DNA from: Xanthostigma xanthostigma
Lineage: Eukaryota; Arthropoda; Insecta; Raphidioptera; Raphidiidae
Length of the DNA stretch: 64,000 nt
Reading direction: 5' to 3'
Assembly (NCBI GenBank): GCA_963575645.1
Contig: OY754471.1
Location: 35,534,401 to 35,598,400 of the forward strand
Shown one piece after another: positions 43,676 through 54,042 of this stretch. The position numbers and the translations under genes were made by a program. Within the stretch, counting starts at the first letter, position 1. The number at the start of each line of letters is the position of its first letter. Below the pieces are notes generated by a model, which worked only from the letters and a program-made list of their open reading frames with translations, did no database searches and was not told where the DNA came from.

Positions 43676-45050
43676 ATTGGTTGTCTGTAAAGTCGGTTTA
43701 CGGACGATAGTTTTACGTGATAACGTATTCCGCTCGAATATAATATTTAATAATACATTACTGCGCTCTCGCTTGCACGCACAGGGTCAGGCGGAACGTT
43801 ACGGAACATTACACTTTTTCGTGCGTGCAGCTGGTGTTTCATCAATTTATAAGACGTTGTCACGTCAAAAACTCAGTCTGTCATCTTTAGAAGTCCGCCA
43901 TATTAGATTTAGAGTGACGTCACTTTATTTTTCGAGTTATTTTCAGCAAGCCCTTTCATTTGATACCCATATTGTAGGAAAGCATAATAAAATGTGTCCG
44001 CCATCTTTAGAAGTCCGCCATATTGGTTTTAGAGTGACGTCACTTTATTTGTCGAGTTATTCTCAGCAAGCCCTTATATTTGATACCCATATTGTAGGAA
44101 AGCATAATAAAATTAGTCCGCCATCTTTAGAAGTCCGCCATTTTGGATTTAGAGTGACGTCACTTTATTTTTCGAGTTATTCTCAGCAAGCCCTTTCATT
44201 TGATACCCATATTGTAGGAAAGCATAATAAAATTAGTCCGCCATCTTTAGAAGTCCGCCATATTGGTTTTAGACTGACGTCACTTTATTTTTCGAGTTAT
44301 TCTCAGCAAGTCCTTTCATTTGATACCCATATTGTAGGAAAGCATAATAAAATTAATCCGCCATCTTTAGAAGTCCGCCATATTGGATTTAGAGTGACGT
44401 CACTTTATTTTTTGAGTCATTCTCAGCAAGCCCTTTCATTTGATACCCATATTGTAGGAAAGCATAATAAAATTAGTCCGCCATCTTTAGAAGTCCGCCA
44501 TATTGGATTTAGAATGACGTCACTTTATTTTTTGAGTCATTCTCAGCAAGCCCTTTCATTTGATACCCATATTGTAGGAAAGCATAATAAAATTAGTCCG
44601 CCATCTTTAGAAGTCCGCCATATTGGATTTAGAGTTACGTCACACAGCTAACCATGCATTGTCATTCAAACTAAACGTGTATACAAATTTTCATCTCAAT
44701 CGGTTGATGATATCTGCTTCAAAATTACCGAAGGCATTTCCGCCATCTTTAGAAGTCCACCATATTGGATTTAGAGTGACGTCACACAGCTAACCATGCA
44801 TTGTCATTCAAACTAAACGTGTATACAAATTTTCATCTCAATCGGTTGATGATATCTGCTTCAAAATTACCGAAGGCATTCTAGTCGATCACTTAGTAAC
44901 GTCAGGAACGTTAGGCGTTACACTTTTTCGTGCATGCAGCCGGTGTTTCATCTTTTTTTTTTTTTTTTATTTACATAGTTGGGTCGACAGCTAGGTCATT
45001 CATCTTTTTATTTTGACGTGATTCATCAATTTATAAGACGTTATCACGTC
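43676..45050 (+). mobile_element. ISL2EU-related non-autonomous element, copy I only (1.4 kb)
   Basis: The left end TTGGTTGTCTGTAAAGTCGG and the right end TATAAGACGTTATCACGTC are the outer and inner terminal blocks of the 11591-13114 element. Between them the interior is replaced by a tandem array. Copy II reads straight across the site (TGCAAAAAGAAAACGCC at about 52532), so the insertion is later than the unit duplication or was lost from copy II. Flanking runs of A suggest a short A-rich target duplication. A poly-T-headed fragment at 44950-45020 looks like a minus-strand retroposed tail inserted near the right end. Confidence 0.75.
43882..44885 (+). repeat. Compound minisatellite: six 120-bp units then two 142-bp units
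   Basis: Units start at 43882, 44002, 44122, 44242, 44362 and 44482 (spacing exactly 120 bp), then at 44602 and 44744 (spacing 142 bp). All share CATCTTTAGAAGTCCGCCAT and GATTTAGAGTGACGTCA. The 120-bp units continue with CTCAGCAAGCCCTTTCATTT and the 142-bp units with CATGCATTGTCATTCAAACT. Because 120 is divisible by three and one frame has no stop, a 413-codon open frame arises, with a 40-residue repeat. I regard that frame as an artefact. Confidence 0.9.
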
Positions 45051-45616
45051 AAAAGAAAACGCCAACGCATCGACACGACTCCGTAATTGTTTTTTAAAGA
45101 AATCCCCAAAAGACACTTCCCTTTTCCCTGCGCAAAATGAAAATGCCATCGCATCGACACGGCCTAGTAATTTTTTACAACCCCGGTTTTGATGCTAACA
45201 GTCAACAGACGCGCGCAATGATTTATATGATGTCCTTATACCTCCATAGTCTAAGGTTTGTGTCATCTATTTCAACATCTTGTTCGTGTTGAATAATCTA
45301 TTCTTCTTACAACAAAATCGAACAATAATTTTTTTTCCGATCTGAGACCGAATTTTATGCTTAATACGGTCTTCATCATCATCTCTATTAAAACGCTATA
45401 ATGTAAGCCGGCAGTATACACTCGCCGAGTGATACCGAAACTGCCCGAACTCGAGTGTGTACTGGAAACGCTCGCCTGATCTCGTAGCGCCCTGTCTCGC
45501 CTCGCTAGCGCTCTGTATAAAGTCGATTTTTCAACCGCGAGTCAAAGGAATCGAGCGGTGAGTGCGAGTGCATTTAGTGCACACTCTTCACCTAGTGCGA
45601 ATTTAAATGTACTTAA

Positions 45617-46913
45617 AGGTACGATTCCGATCCACGCGGCAGACGGCAGACCGACAGCAATAGCTGTCAGGCTTCAGTTGCCGTCGTATAGATTCCGAAG
45701 CCGGCAGCAGGCACTGCAGTTACGTCGCAGCATTAGTAATTTGCGATGTGTATTCGATATAGTTATGAATAATCAAATGCTGCAAGTTTTATTGCAAGAA
45801 GAAGAAGACGACGACGATCTATTATTATACTATTGCTTAAGCAGAAAACCTATACTGCCATTGTATTTAAATTGACTGGAAGAAGGCTCTTATGAAACTT
45901 TCATAAAAAAATCAAATACACACGAATGTTTAGACACTAAATTAATAAAATTTATATAAAAAAATTTTTGCAATCAAATAAACACGGATGTTTAGACACT
46001 AAATTAATAAAATTTTTGATTTATTCGTCTGTCAACACGTCCATAATGTCAAACTGCAACGGCAGTACTGTGTTTTGTATGGTAGTGCAGTCTGCCGCTA
46101 CGCGTCAAAAAAAGTCACGACATGTCGCGAGGCATTTGCAGTCGTAAGGCACGTCCAAAATGCAAGCTGGTAGTCAGATTCAGATTTTCGGCGTCTGACT
46201 GCCTGACTCCGAGCGGCGTTGGGTGTGGCCAATATAAAAGCTGGTTATCGGCGCAGACAGAGCATTCATATTAAATAATTATTAATTATGGAGCGAACAG
46301 TACAGATTGCAGCTTTGTTGCTGCTTGGCGACAATGTTACATCTAAATTAAAACCTGTTAAAAGTGAAATACATTCAATTAATAAATGAAGGTCGATTTA
46401 CGGGGAGTACAAACACCTTTTTTCGCAATTACTTGCCGACGAAAACCGATTTTTTTAATATTTCCGAATGAGTCCGGATACTTTTTACTTTATTTTGTCA
46501 AGAATTGAACACAGGCTTACAAAGAACTGGGCGTATTTCCACAAAACCCCCATTTTGCCGATATCCATATTTTATAGCACCTAAAAACGACACTGTCAGA
46601 CGCAGGTTATCTGAAACCAGAATGTACAATTCATACTGGTAAATATCTGAGTCAGAGAGCCGGTGCGCCGTAAAACTGCGCGCTGGTGCATTATGGCCAG
46701 TCCGATTTAGCAACAAAGGATTTTATGCACGCCGACTGTCTGACTCAGAAAACCAGCGTCTGACTACCTGACTACCAGCTTGCATCTTGGACGTACCTTT
46801 ATGTCGGAATCGGCCTCATACAAATGAAAACTACAAAGTAATGCCGTTTGCCGTCGCGGCACATTCACTCGACGTCTGCCGCTGCAGTCTGCCGCGTGGA
46901 TCGGAATCGTACC
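45617..46913 (+). mobile_element. Inner Harbinger-like element with TTAA flanks (copy I)
   Basis: The left end AGGTACGATTCCGATCCACG and the inverted right end GTGGATCGGAATCGTACC share about 30 bp including GCGGCAGACGGCAG. TTAA lies on both sides (45613-45616, 46914-46917). The coding remnant MNNQMLQVLLQEEEDDDDLL followed by LYYCLSRK and RLEEGSYETLIKKS-like sequence suits the acidic N-terminus of Harbinger transposases; in copy I a stop interrupts it. A duplicated segment of about 58 bp lies at 45905-46020. The 652-bp element 46147-46798 is nested in it. Confidence 0.65.
46147..46798 (+). mobile_element. PIF/Harbinger element nested in copy I only (652 bp)
   Basis: The ends AGGCACGTCCAAAATGCAAG and the inverted CTTGCATCTTGGACGTACCT match over about 30 bp, including CTGGTAGTCAG. 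Three-base flanks are GTA (46144-46146) and TTA (46799-46801). Copy II reads GCAGTCGTATGTCTGAATCG at this point, the empty site. The plus strand from 46289 has MERTVQIAALLLLGDNVTSK and then, after stops, YFRMSPDTFYFILSRIEHRL, the Harbinger N-terminal signature. No catalytic domain remains. Confidence 0.82.
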
Positions 46914-47298
46914 TTAAGTTGTCATTTTTGTTAGTTAAACTCAGTTAAAGTGTAAACTAATAGCGTTTTTAATGATAAATAAATTATGGCGGATTTATTT
47001 TTAATAGGTATAGGTATTATGCGCAATAAGCTGAAACAGCAGCAACACAAACAACGTCAGATCCATTTAACTGCGCCGTTAAAATGGCCAGTGAAGCCAA
47101 GTCACGCCAAGTGTGTACAGTGTACACACACACACACATACATTCGTAGACGCTCGCTTTATCAACTCTCTCGGCGAGATCTCACGGCGAGCACGCTCGG
47201 CGAATGCGTACTGCAGGCATTAGCTTTAAGTTAACCCCAACTAACATGTTCGTATGAAATTCGTAAATTCAAATCATATATAGGTACTCTTATTTATA

Positions 47299-47896
47299 TA
47301 GGGCCTGTCATAAATACGGTGGCGGTCAGTTATTTTGAATACTGTACGTTGAATTAAAAAACAAAAAAACACGTGTCCAGTATTTTTAAAAGGCATATTC
47401 AGCGACACAAAACTTGACGCCCCGTCCCCACTCCCGGTGGCGGGGGCGGGGGTAGCTTTGAAATTTGAAATGGGTACCCCCAATATTTATTAGTGATTTG
47501 TATTGTACGTTGAAAAATAAGACACTTTTGTCTGAAACATTTTTTCGAATTCTGAGGAAACATCTTGTCAGATAGGCGACATGAACTAACGCCAGCAAAC
47601 CAACATGAGGCCATTCTGTTCAAACAACAGACATATACATTTCTAGGCACGTATTTTTTCTCCGTTATTAACAGCGCCAATTACTCAGAATTCGAAAAAA
47701 TGTTTCAGACAAAAGTGTCCTATTTTTTACCGTAGAATACAAATCGGTAATAAAAATTGGGGGTACCAATTTAAAATTCCAAAGTTTAGTGTCGCTGAAT
47801 AGATCTTTTAAAAATACCGGACACGTGTTTTTTTATTCAGCGTGCAGCATCGAAATTATTGACCGCCCCGGGGTATTTTAGACACACACCCTGTAT
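47299..47896. mobile_element. Fold-back element (about 0.6 kb) in copy I
   Basis: The left arm starts GGGCCTGTCATAAATACGGT and the right arm is its inverted, diverged copy ending ACCCTGTA, with TA at both edges. Inner arms share AAACATTTTTTCGAATTCTG and its inverse. It looks like a mariner-type fold-back or long-arm MITE. The counterparts in copy II are 54043-54636 and a left-truncated one at 55040-55424. Confidence 0.65.
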
Positions 47897-48089
47897 AGTA
47901 GTCCATACTTATAGCTCCATCACTGTATCTAAAACGAAACTATTTGTATCGGTTTTTGATGAACTGCGCAAAAAAAAAAAACACAGGATAACGTTCCCGA
48001 ATTTTTTCTTATGTTAACGGTTGGCGCCATTCACAGGTTAGATCTGAAAGGCTAACATTTTGTGAGAATTTTTTTAGGTCCAATGCTAA

Positions 48090-48625
48090 AACATTAGCTT
48101 ACAAAAACACCCTATAGCGTGTATACAATCTACATAGCATTTTCTCGAATTTAGGATATTTCGCGTTATTTACGTCGAACGGTGCGTCGGAGCGATTGAA
48201 GCGCCGACTTCGGAAAGACGCCTTTCGACGGGCCGAACGTGACGATATCCTTTTAGATTTGATCAGACGATCCGTCCGACGTCGGCAAATATTTGGAAAT
48301 TTTTCACGTCCACCAGGAGCCTTCGGCCCCGACGGTCGAAACATAGGTTTATAAGAGACCGCCCGAAAAAAATTCCATTAAATTTCTGTAATAAAAATTG
48401 GGGATACCCATTTAAAATTCCAAAATTATCCTCGCCTCCGCCAACAGAAGTGGGTGGGCAGTGGGTTAAGTTTAGTATCGCTAAAAAGAGACGCAGCTAT
48501 ATTTCCTATACACCGCATCTTGAGTAAATGTAGGCAATGCGTGATATAGTAATTTTATTACACATAATATGATAAAAATGCAGTTTTCATTACTTAAAAT
48601 TGATTTTTGAAATTCGCACTATTTA
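48090..48625. other. CpG-rich block and copy-I-specific junction
   Basis: Positions 48090-48350 (GTCGAACGGTGCGTCGGAGC, CGACGTCGGC) are CpG-rich and match 55640-55900. From about 48387 to 48625 the sequence is specific to copy I. I see no gene in it. Confidence 0.5.
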
Positions 48626-48989
48626 CTTACTACATGCTCGACAACGATTACATTTTGTAGTTTTACTGTGTAAAACTATATAATCTAATAGCTGTCAGTA
48701 CACACTACGGCGGTTTTATATCGTTAATTAAAACTGTTAAATAAGAAAGTTATTAAGATGCAACCTTTGACTATTTAAGAACGGACAGGAAGTTGAACTT
48801 TCTTTTCCCATAATAGTGATCGTCCGGCAACGCATTTTTAAACTTCCACGCATGTGCGAGACTGCGCGCGTTTTGAAATTATATTTTTTTGTTTACTTTT
48901 GCGATCTCACAATCTTTACCGCCTTTACCGCCCCTATGTAAGATTAGATTAAGACTTGTTCAGACCCTGTCCCTCCCCAAATCATACGT

Positions 48990-49715
48990 AATAATGTGGC
49001 TATTCTGTGTCTGTTCCGAGTCTAGCACTGTGTCGAAGATATTTTTTTTAACTATTAGTGTGTCGGTGCAGAGACGCCGGCTTTTAAATAACCCTGTGAG
49101 TGCTGATGCTCAATTTAAAGATTCGTTTAAAAAAACTGGCAAATTGCGAGGAAAGAAATACACACCGACCGACGTATTTAGACGCAATTTTCACCATTAT
49201 GTATAATTATCGTGAAAATCGCATCTAAATTCGTCCAGTAGAATCAAGTTATATGAGAACAATTCATCATTCTCATAATAAATCTTATTTGCAGCTGTAT
49301 TTTATACAATATATATAGGTATATCATGCTTTATTATAATTAATGTTGAATTAATCCATTATGTTATTGTAGACTAACTGACTAAGTCATCCGCCGCGAT
49401 AGTGGAAGTTTCGGGTTTAAGTTCCAACAATGACATTGTTGTAAAGTAATTTTTTCTCAAAGCCGATTACTGATCAGTTTTGATGCGTCTATGCTCTATT
49501 TATCACCCGTGGGTGCTAGAGCCCTCGAGCACCCACGGAGTCGGCGCCCCTGTTTCGGTGGCTTCATGTCAAAGAAGCTGTTTTCTAAATTAAAGTTAAT
49601 AAAATCTTACTTAAGGTCCTGCACAATGAGAGCCAATCTTTTCATTTCATCTATTGAAAAGAATGCAGGAAAGATAATGTCGATATGTGATGGAATATTT
49701 TAGCTAAATAAAGTT
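48990..49715 (+). pseudogene. hAT transposase C-terminus split by a MITE (copy I)
   Basis: The plus frame before the MITE ends ...STVSKIFFLTISVSV. Directly after it the sequence reads ASCQRS and, after a one-base shift, FSKLKLIKSYLRSCTM followed by SSIEKN. This is the hAT C-terminal dimerisation region, whose usual form is V-A-S-C-E-R-S-F-S-K-L-K-L-I-K-x-Y-L-R-S. The stop at 49703 is followed by AATAAA at 49707. The piece lacks the catalytic domain and cannot act. The same remnant is at 58361-59045. Confidence 0.75.
49069..49552. mobile_element. hAT MITE (484 bp) with 8-bp TSD, copy I
   Basis: The ends are CAGAGACGCCGGCTTTT on the left and GTCGGCGCCCCTG on the right, with subterminal GTGGGTGCT blocks inverted. 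The flanks are TGTCGGTG (49061-49068) and TTTCGGTG (49553-49560), matching at seven of eight positions. The duplicated bases lie in the hAT transposase sequence (S-V-S-V codons). The matching element in copy II occupies about 58437-58882. Confidence 0.85.
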
Positions 49716-49799
49716 CCGTAAGCACCTTTAGTATTTTGTTGTTTTATTTTGGGAGTGCACTATAGAAAACCGCCCTACAATGTATATAATAATCTATAA

Positions 49800-51381
49800 C
49801 AATATTTGATTACATATCTCGATTTAAAATACAGAAACCCGACTGAGTGTATTTATGACACAGAATAATATTATAACCTAATTTTTAGCTGTCATATTAC
49901 AAAATGTTTAAAATATAATTTTTGATTTATTAATAGGCATAATATGTATTTAGCACGTATTTGTAATACATTTAAAATGATTTGTTAACTTACTAACCTG
50001 TATTATTTCCCGTCATAAAATGCATAAAATTTTATGAAATGTATTTTTGACACAAAAACAATTGTTTTAAATTTAAACGTCAAATAAATGTCCAAAAAAA
50101 AAGAGATTCGAATAATGTTCTGTCTCTGTCGAACTCACAGCTCAAATGCTAGCTCCTCCGAAATTACTATTTTGAATAGATCTCAATTAATATCGATTTA
50201 TCCGGTGTCTGGCGTATATTTGAATATTTTATATGTTTCAATGTACATAATATCGATAACCATTTTCGATTCAAAATCCTTAATAATGCCAAATTTTTCA
50301 TTTAAAATGATAAATGACAGCTCCAAATTTAGACAGTCGTTTGTTTATTAATAATTCAAACGTCAAAGTAAAATGAGAGCGTTCAGTCAATCTTCGGCTC
50401 GGATGAATCGATAATAAATTATATGACACAAAAATATCCGTGCAAAAACCAACAAATAACGATGTATTATCTGAATGATTGCTTTTAAAATTCGATAATT
50501 TATGACATTTTTATTAGATATCTCGATTTTAAGTCTTAATTTCCACGGTTTATAAAAAAAAACCATCTGTCAGAACTCGCTTTCGCTGGAACAGCCGAAA
50601 AATCTTTTGAACGCATACTTTTTTAGAACAAAACGCTATTGCTTAACGAATCAAGTTAAACCATGCTAAAAATGTTTCATCTCAGTCACACTAATGGAGT
50701 GTCGGCGACGTAAATTTAATTAAAAACTCGATTCGTCGTCGCATGTTAAAATCGTATTTAAGTTAGACTGTGATCTTTTGAAAATTTTCCAATGATCCTA
50801 GGCACTTTTACATACTCACCGTCATATGAACCTTGAAAAAAAGCAATTTTGCCGATTTTGTCGGCGCATAAATGACTATAAAAAAGTCGTTTTGAGCGTT
50901 TCTCTTGCACTTTCTAGTTTGACTTTTTTATTCTGCGTCGTTTGAGACGGGTCTCTACGTCGTCCGATTAATATCGGCCGAGTAATGAGCGATTTCCCGC
51001 GCCGGGTTAATCTTATGGAAAATTTTATTTCGACAAAAGTCGGCCGAAATTCGGCCGAAAACCGTCGGCGCTCGCGCTCGCTCGAAAGAGGTGAAAAATG
51101 TCGTCAGTTTCCGATAAAATTGAACCGCGAGCGATTTTTTCTCGATTTTAGCCGAGCGTTTGAAAAGTCGTCTCCGTGTTATCCTTACGTACGCAGGGGT
51201 CGACTTTGAAAAATCACAGGGGCTACGCCCCTCGAATGCAAGAGTCGGCAATGTCGCTACGCATCAAGTTAAACGGTCGTCTCTCGGAATTTTTTTTCGT
51301 GAATTTTTTCCTTGAAAACTGTAAATTTGTATAGCTGCAAAAGTTTTTTTTTTTCAAAATTAAGCCTTTTAATATATACAG
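49800..51381. other. 3' domain of unit I with CpG-rich terminus
   Basis: Non-coding sequence with direct internal similarity (GTCGGCGACGTAAATTTAAT and CGATTCGTCGTCGCATGTTA recur in copy 0). The last 500 bp are CpG-rich and include the near-palindrome TCGGCCGAAATTCGGCCGA at 51040-51058. The 87-codon frame at 50088-50351 is not kept in copy 0, so I do not call it a gene. The counterpart in copy II is 59130-60706. Confidence 0.55.
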
Positions 51382-51499
51382 ACTAGTGGACCTGATTCAA
51401 AACTTTTTTGAAGGTGACTTAACACAGTCTTCTAAGATCAATTTTTGGCACAGGCTGTCGCCAAAAAATTTTTTGCCACAGGCTGTCGCCAAAAATTTT

Positions 51500-52430
51500 T
51501 TTGCCAACACAAAACTTTTTACACGTGCTTTTGGCTTAGTTTTCAAAGATTGGTGTGTTTTAATACAGGCAACTAACCGTTATTTATTTACACAAAACAT
51601 TTTTGCATTTGTTTTTGGCATAGTTTTTAAAGGTTGGCGTTTTTTGATGCACGTCTGCCAAATTACCATAACAGGTGTACGCGAAACATTTTTGAATGTG
51701 TTTTTAGAATAGTTTTCCAAAATCGATGTGTTTTGATACTGCAATGAGTCTAAAAAAATACTCGGCTCTTCGAGCCTCGTAATAATAATTCAAGTACAAA
51801 ATTCGGGCCTGCGGCCCTCATCATTGTCGTATTTCTGAAACAAAACATGTTAGCATGTGTTTTTGGCGTACTTTTCAAAGGCTGGTGTGCTTTGATCTAC
51901 GCCTGCCCAATTGTCATAACTGTTGTAAGCAAACAATTTTTGAATGTGACTGAAGAATAGTTTTCCAAGATAGATGTGTTTTGATACAGGCTCGCAGCGC
52001 AACTTACTGTTATTTATTTACACAAAACATGTTTGCATTTGATTTGGGCATAGTTTTCAAAGGTTGGTGTGTTTTGATACACGCCTTCTCAAATACCATA
52101 ACAGGTTTACGCGAAACATTTTTGAATGTTTTTTCAAAATAGTTTTCCAAAATCGATGTGTTTTGATACTGATCGAGCTCAAAAAAATACTCGGCTCTTC
52201 GAGCCTCGTACAGGTAAAGGTATAAATTTCGACTTTTCGGCCTTCACTATTTTCATATTTCGTAAACAAAACATTCTTGCATGCGTTTTTGGCATATTCT
52301 TCCAAAGTTGGTGTGCTTTGATATACGCCTGCCTTATTGCAACAAATGTCGTAGGCAAAAATTCTTTGAATGTGTCTTAAGTATAGTTTTCCAAGATAGA
52401 AGTGTTTTGAAACTAATTAAAGAAATCTCT
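51500..52430 (+). repeat. 5' monomer block of copy II with paired mini-hairpins
   Basis: This block is almost base-for-base the same as 42630-43560, including the 82- and 84-codon open frames on opposite strands, which are identical in both copies. Identity of non-coding sequence at this level indicates recent duplication, not selection on a protein. Hairpins GGCTCTTCGAGCC occur at 51764 and 52193. Confidence 0.7.
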
Positions 52431-53088
52431 CAAAAGCCTCTCACTTTTTCACTGCGCAAACAGAACACGCCATTGCATCGACACGACCCCGTAATTGTAT
52501 TTAAAAAAAAAGGCCTTACCATTTTCACTGTGCAAAAAGAAAACGCCATCGCATCGACACGACTCCGTAATTGTTTTTTAAAAAAATCCCCAAAAGACAC
52601 TGCCCTCTTCCCTGCGCAAAAAGAAAATGCCATCGCATCGACACGGCCTAGTAATTTTTTACAACCCCGGTTTTGATGCTAACAGTCAACAGACGCGCGC
52701 AATGATTTATATGATGTCCTTATACCTCCATAGTCTAAGGTTTGTGTCATCTATTTCAACATCTTGTTCATGTTGAATAATCTATTCTTCTTACAACAAA
52801 ATCGAACAATATTTTTTTTTTTCGATCTGAGACCGAATTTTATGCTTAATACGGTCTTCATCATCATCTCTATTAAAACGCTATATCGTAAGCCGGCAGT
52901 ATACACGCGCCGAGAGATACCGAAACTGCCCGAACGCGGGTGTGTACTGGAAACGCTCACCTGATCTCTCGCCTCGCTAGCGCTCTTTATAAAGTCGATT
53001 TTTCAACCGCGAGTCAAAGGAATCGAGCGGTGAGTGCGAGTGCATTCAGTACACACTCTTCACCTAGTGCGAATTTAAATGTACTTAA

Positions 53089-53654
53089 AGGTACGATTCC
53101 GATCCACGCGGCAGACGGCAGACCGACAGCAATAGTTGCCATCGTATAGATTCCGAAGCTGGCAGCAGGCACTGCAGTTACGTCGCAGCATTACTAATTT
53201 GCGATGTGTATTCGATATAGTTATGAATAATCAAATGCTGCAAGTTTTATTGCAAGAGGAAGAAGACGACGACGATCTATTATTATACTATTACTTAAGC
53301 AGAAAACCTATACTGCCATTGTATTTAAATAGACTGGAAGAAGGTTCTTATGAAACTTTGATAAAAAAATCAAATAAACACGGATGTTTAGACACTAAAT
53401 TAATACAATTTTTGATTTCTTCGTCTGTCAACACGTCCATAATGTCAAACTGCAACGGCAGTACTGTGTTTTGTATGGTAGTGCAGTCTGCCGCTACGCG
53501 TCAAAAAAAGTCACGACATGTCGCGAGGCATTTGCAGTCGTATGTCTGAATCGGCCTCATACAAATGAAAACTACAAAGTAATGCCGTTTGCCGTCGCAG
53601 CACATTCCGTCGACGTCTGCCGCTGCCGTCTGCCGCGTGGATCGGAATCGTACC
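53089..53654 (+). mobile_element. Inner Harbinger-like element of copy II (566 bp)
   Basis: TTAA lies at 53085-53088 and 53655-53658 with the same 30-bp ends as in copy I, but without the nested 652-bp element. The coding remnant is open here for 137 codons (MNNQMLQVLLQEEEDDDDLL then YYYLSRKPILPLYLNRLEEG), slightly better kept than in copy I. It stops soon after and carries no DDE motif. Confidence 0.68.
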
Positions 53655-54042
53655 TTAAGTTGTCATTTTTGTTAGTTAAACTCAGTTAAAGTGTAAACTA
53701 ATAGCGTTTTTAATGATAAATAAATTATGGCGGATAGGACAAATTTATTTTTAATAGGTATAGGTATTATGCGCAATAAGCTGAAACAGCAGCAACACAA
53801 ACAACGTCCAGATCCATTTAACTGCGCCGTTTAAATGGCCAGTGAAGCCAAGTTACGCCAAGTGTGGACAGTGTACACACACACGCACATACATTCGTAG
53901 ACGCTCGCTTTATCAACTCTCTCGGCGAGATCTCACGGCAAGCACGCTCGGCGAATGCGTACTGCAGGCATTAGCTTTAAGTTAACCCCAATTAACATGT
54001 TCGTATGAATTCGTAAATTGAAATCATATATACTCTTATTTA

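Larger units (their letters stand above)
45404..47225. mobile_element. Outer PIF/Harbinger-like element in copy I
   Basis: The left end GCCGGCAGTATACACTCGCC and the inverted right end GGCGAATGCGTACTGCAGGC enclose the TTAA-flanked element 45617-46913. A short plus frame after the inner element (MADLFLIGIGIMRNKLKQQQ) resembles the start of Harbinger transposases, but that is weak evidence. The counterpart in copy II is about 52894-53965. Confidence 0.55.
42539..51381 (+). repeat. Composite array unit, copy I (8.84 kb)
   Basis: The unit starts ACTAGTGGACCTGGTTCAAA and ends AAGCCTTTTAATATATACAG. In order it holds: monomer block (42539-43675), ISL2EU-related insertion (43676-45050), Harbinger nest (about 45405-47225), fold-back element (47299-47896), CpG-rich block (48090-48350), dead hAT C-terminus with a MITE (48990-49745) and 3' domain (49800-51381). 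It lies head-to-tail with copy 0 and copy II. Apart from insertions it is near-identical to copy II over most of its length. Confidence 0.8.

Noticed and set aside
43410-44651. 413-codon open frame with a 40-residue repeat
   Set aside because: The frame is produced by the 120-bp tandem array (period divisible by three) inside an element that is missing from copy II. The part before the repeat is the non-coding monomer block.
43882-44885. CRISPR-like array
   Set aside because: The units are directly adjoining 120- and 142-bp satellites without unique spacers, in a eukaryotic context.
46986-47234. 82-codon plus frame as a host gene
   Set aside because: It lies within the outer Harbinger-like element and breaks up in copy II; at best it is a decayed transposase start.
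50088-50351. 87-codon open frame identical in copies I and II (also 59418-59681)
   Set aside because: Identity reflects recent duplication of the whole unit. The corresponding stretch in copy 0 (about 41520-41780) has no such frame, and no domain is recognisable.
52057-52380. Overlapping 82- and 84-codon frames on opposite strands (also 43186-43509)
   Set aside because: They are antisense shadows within the degenerate monomer block, with low-complexity translations and no start context.
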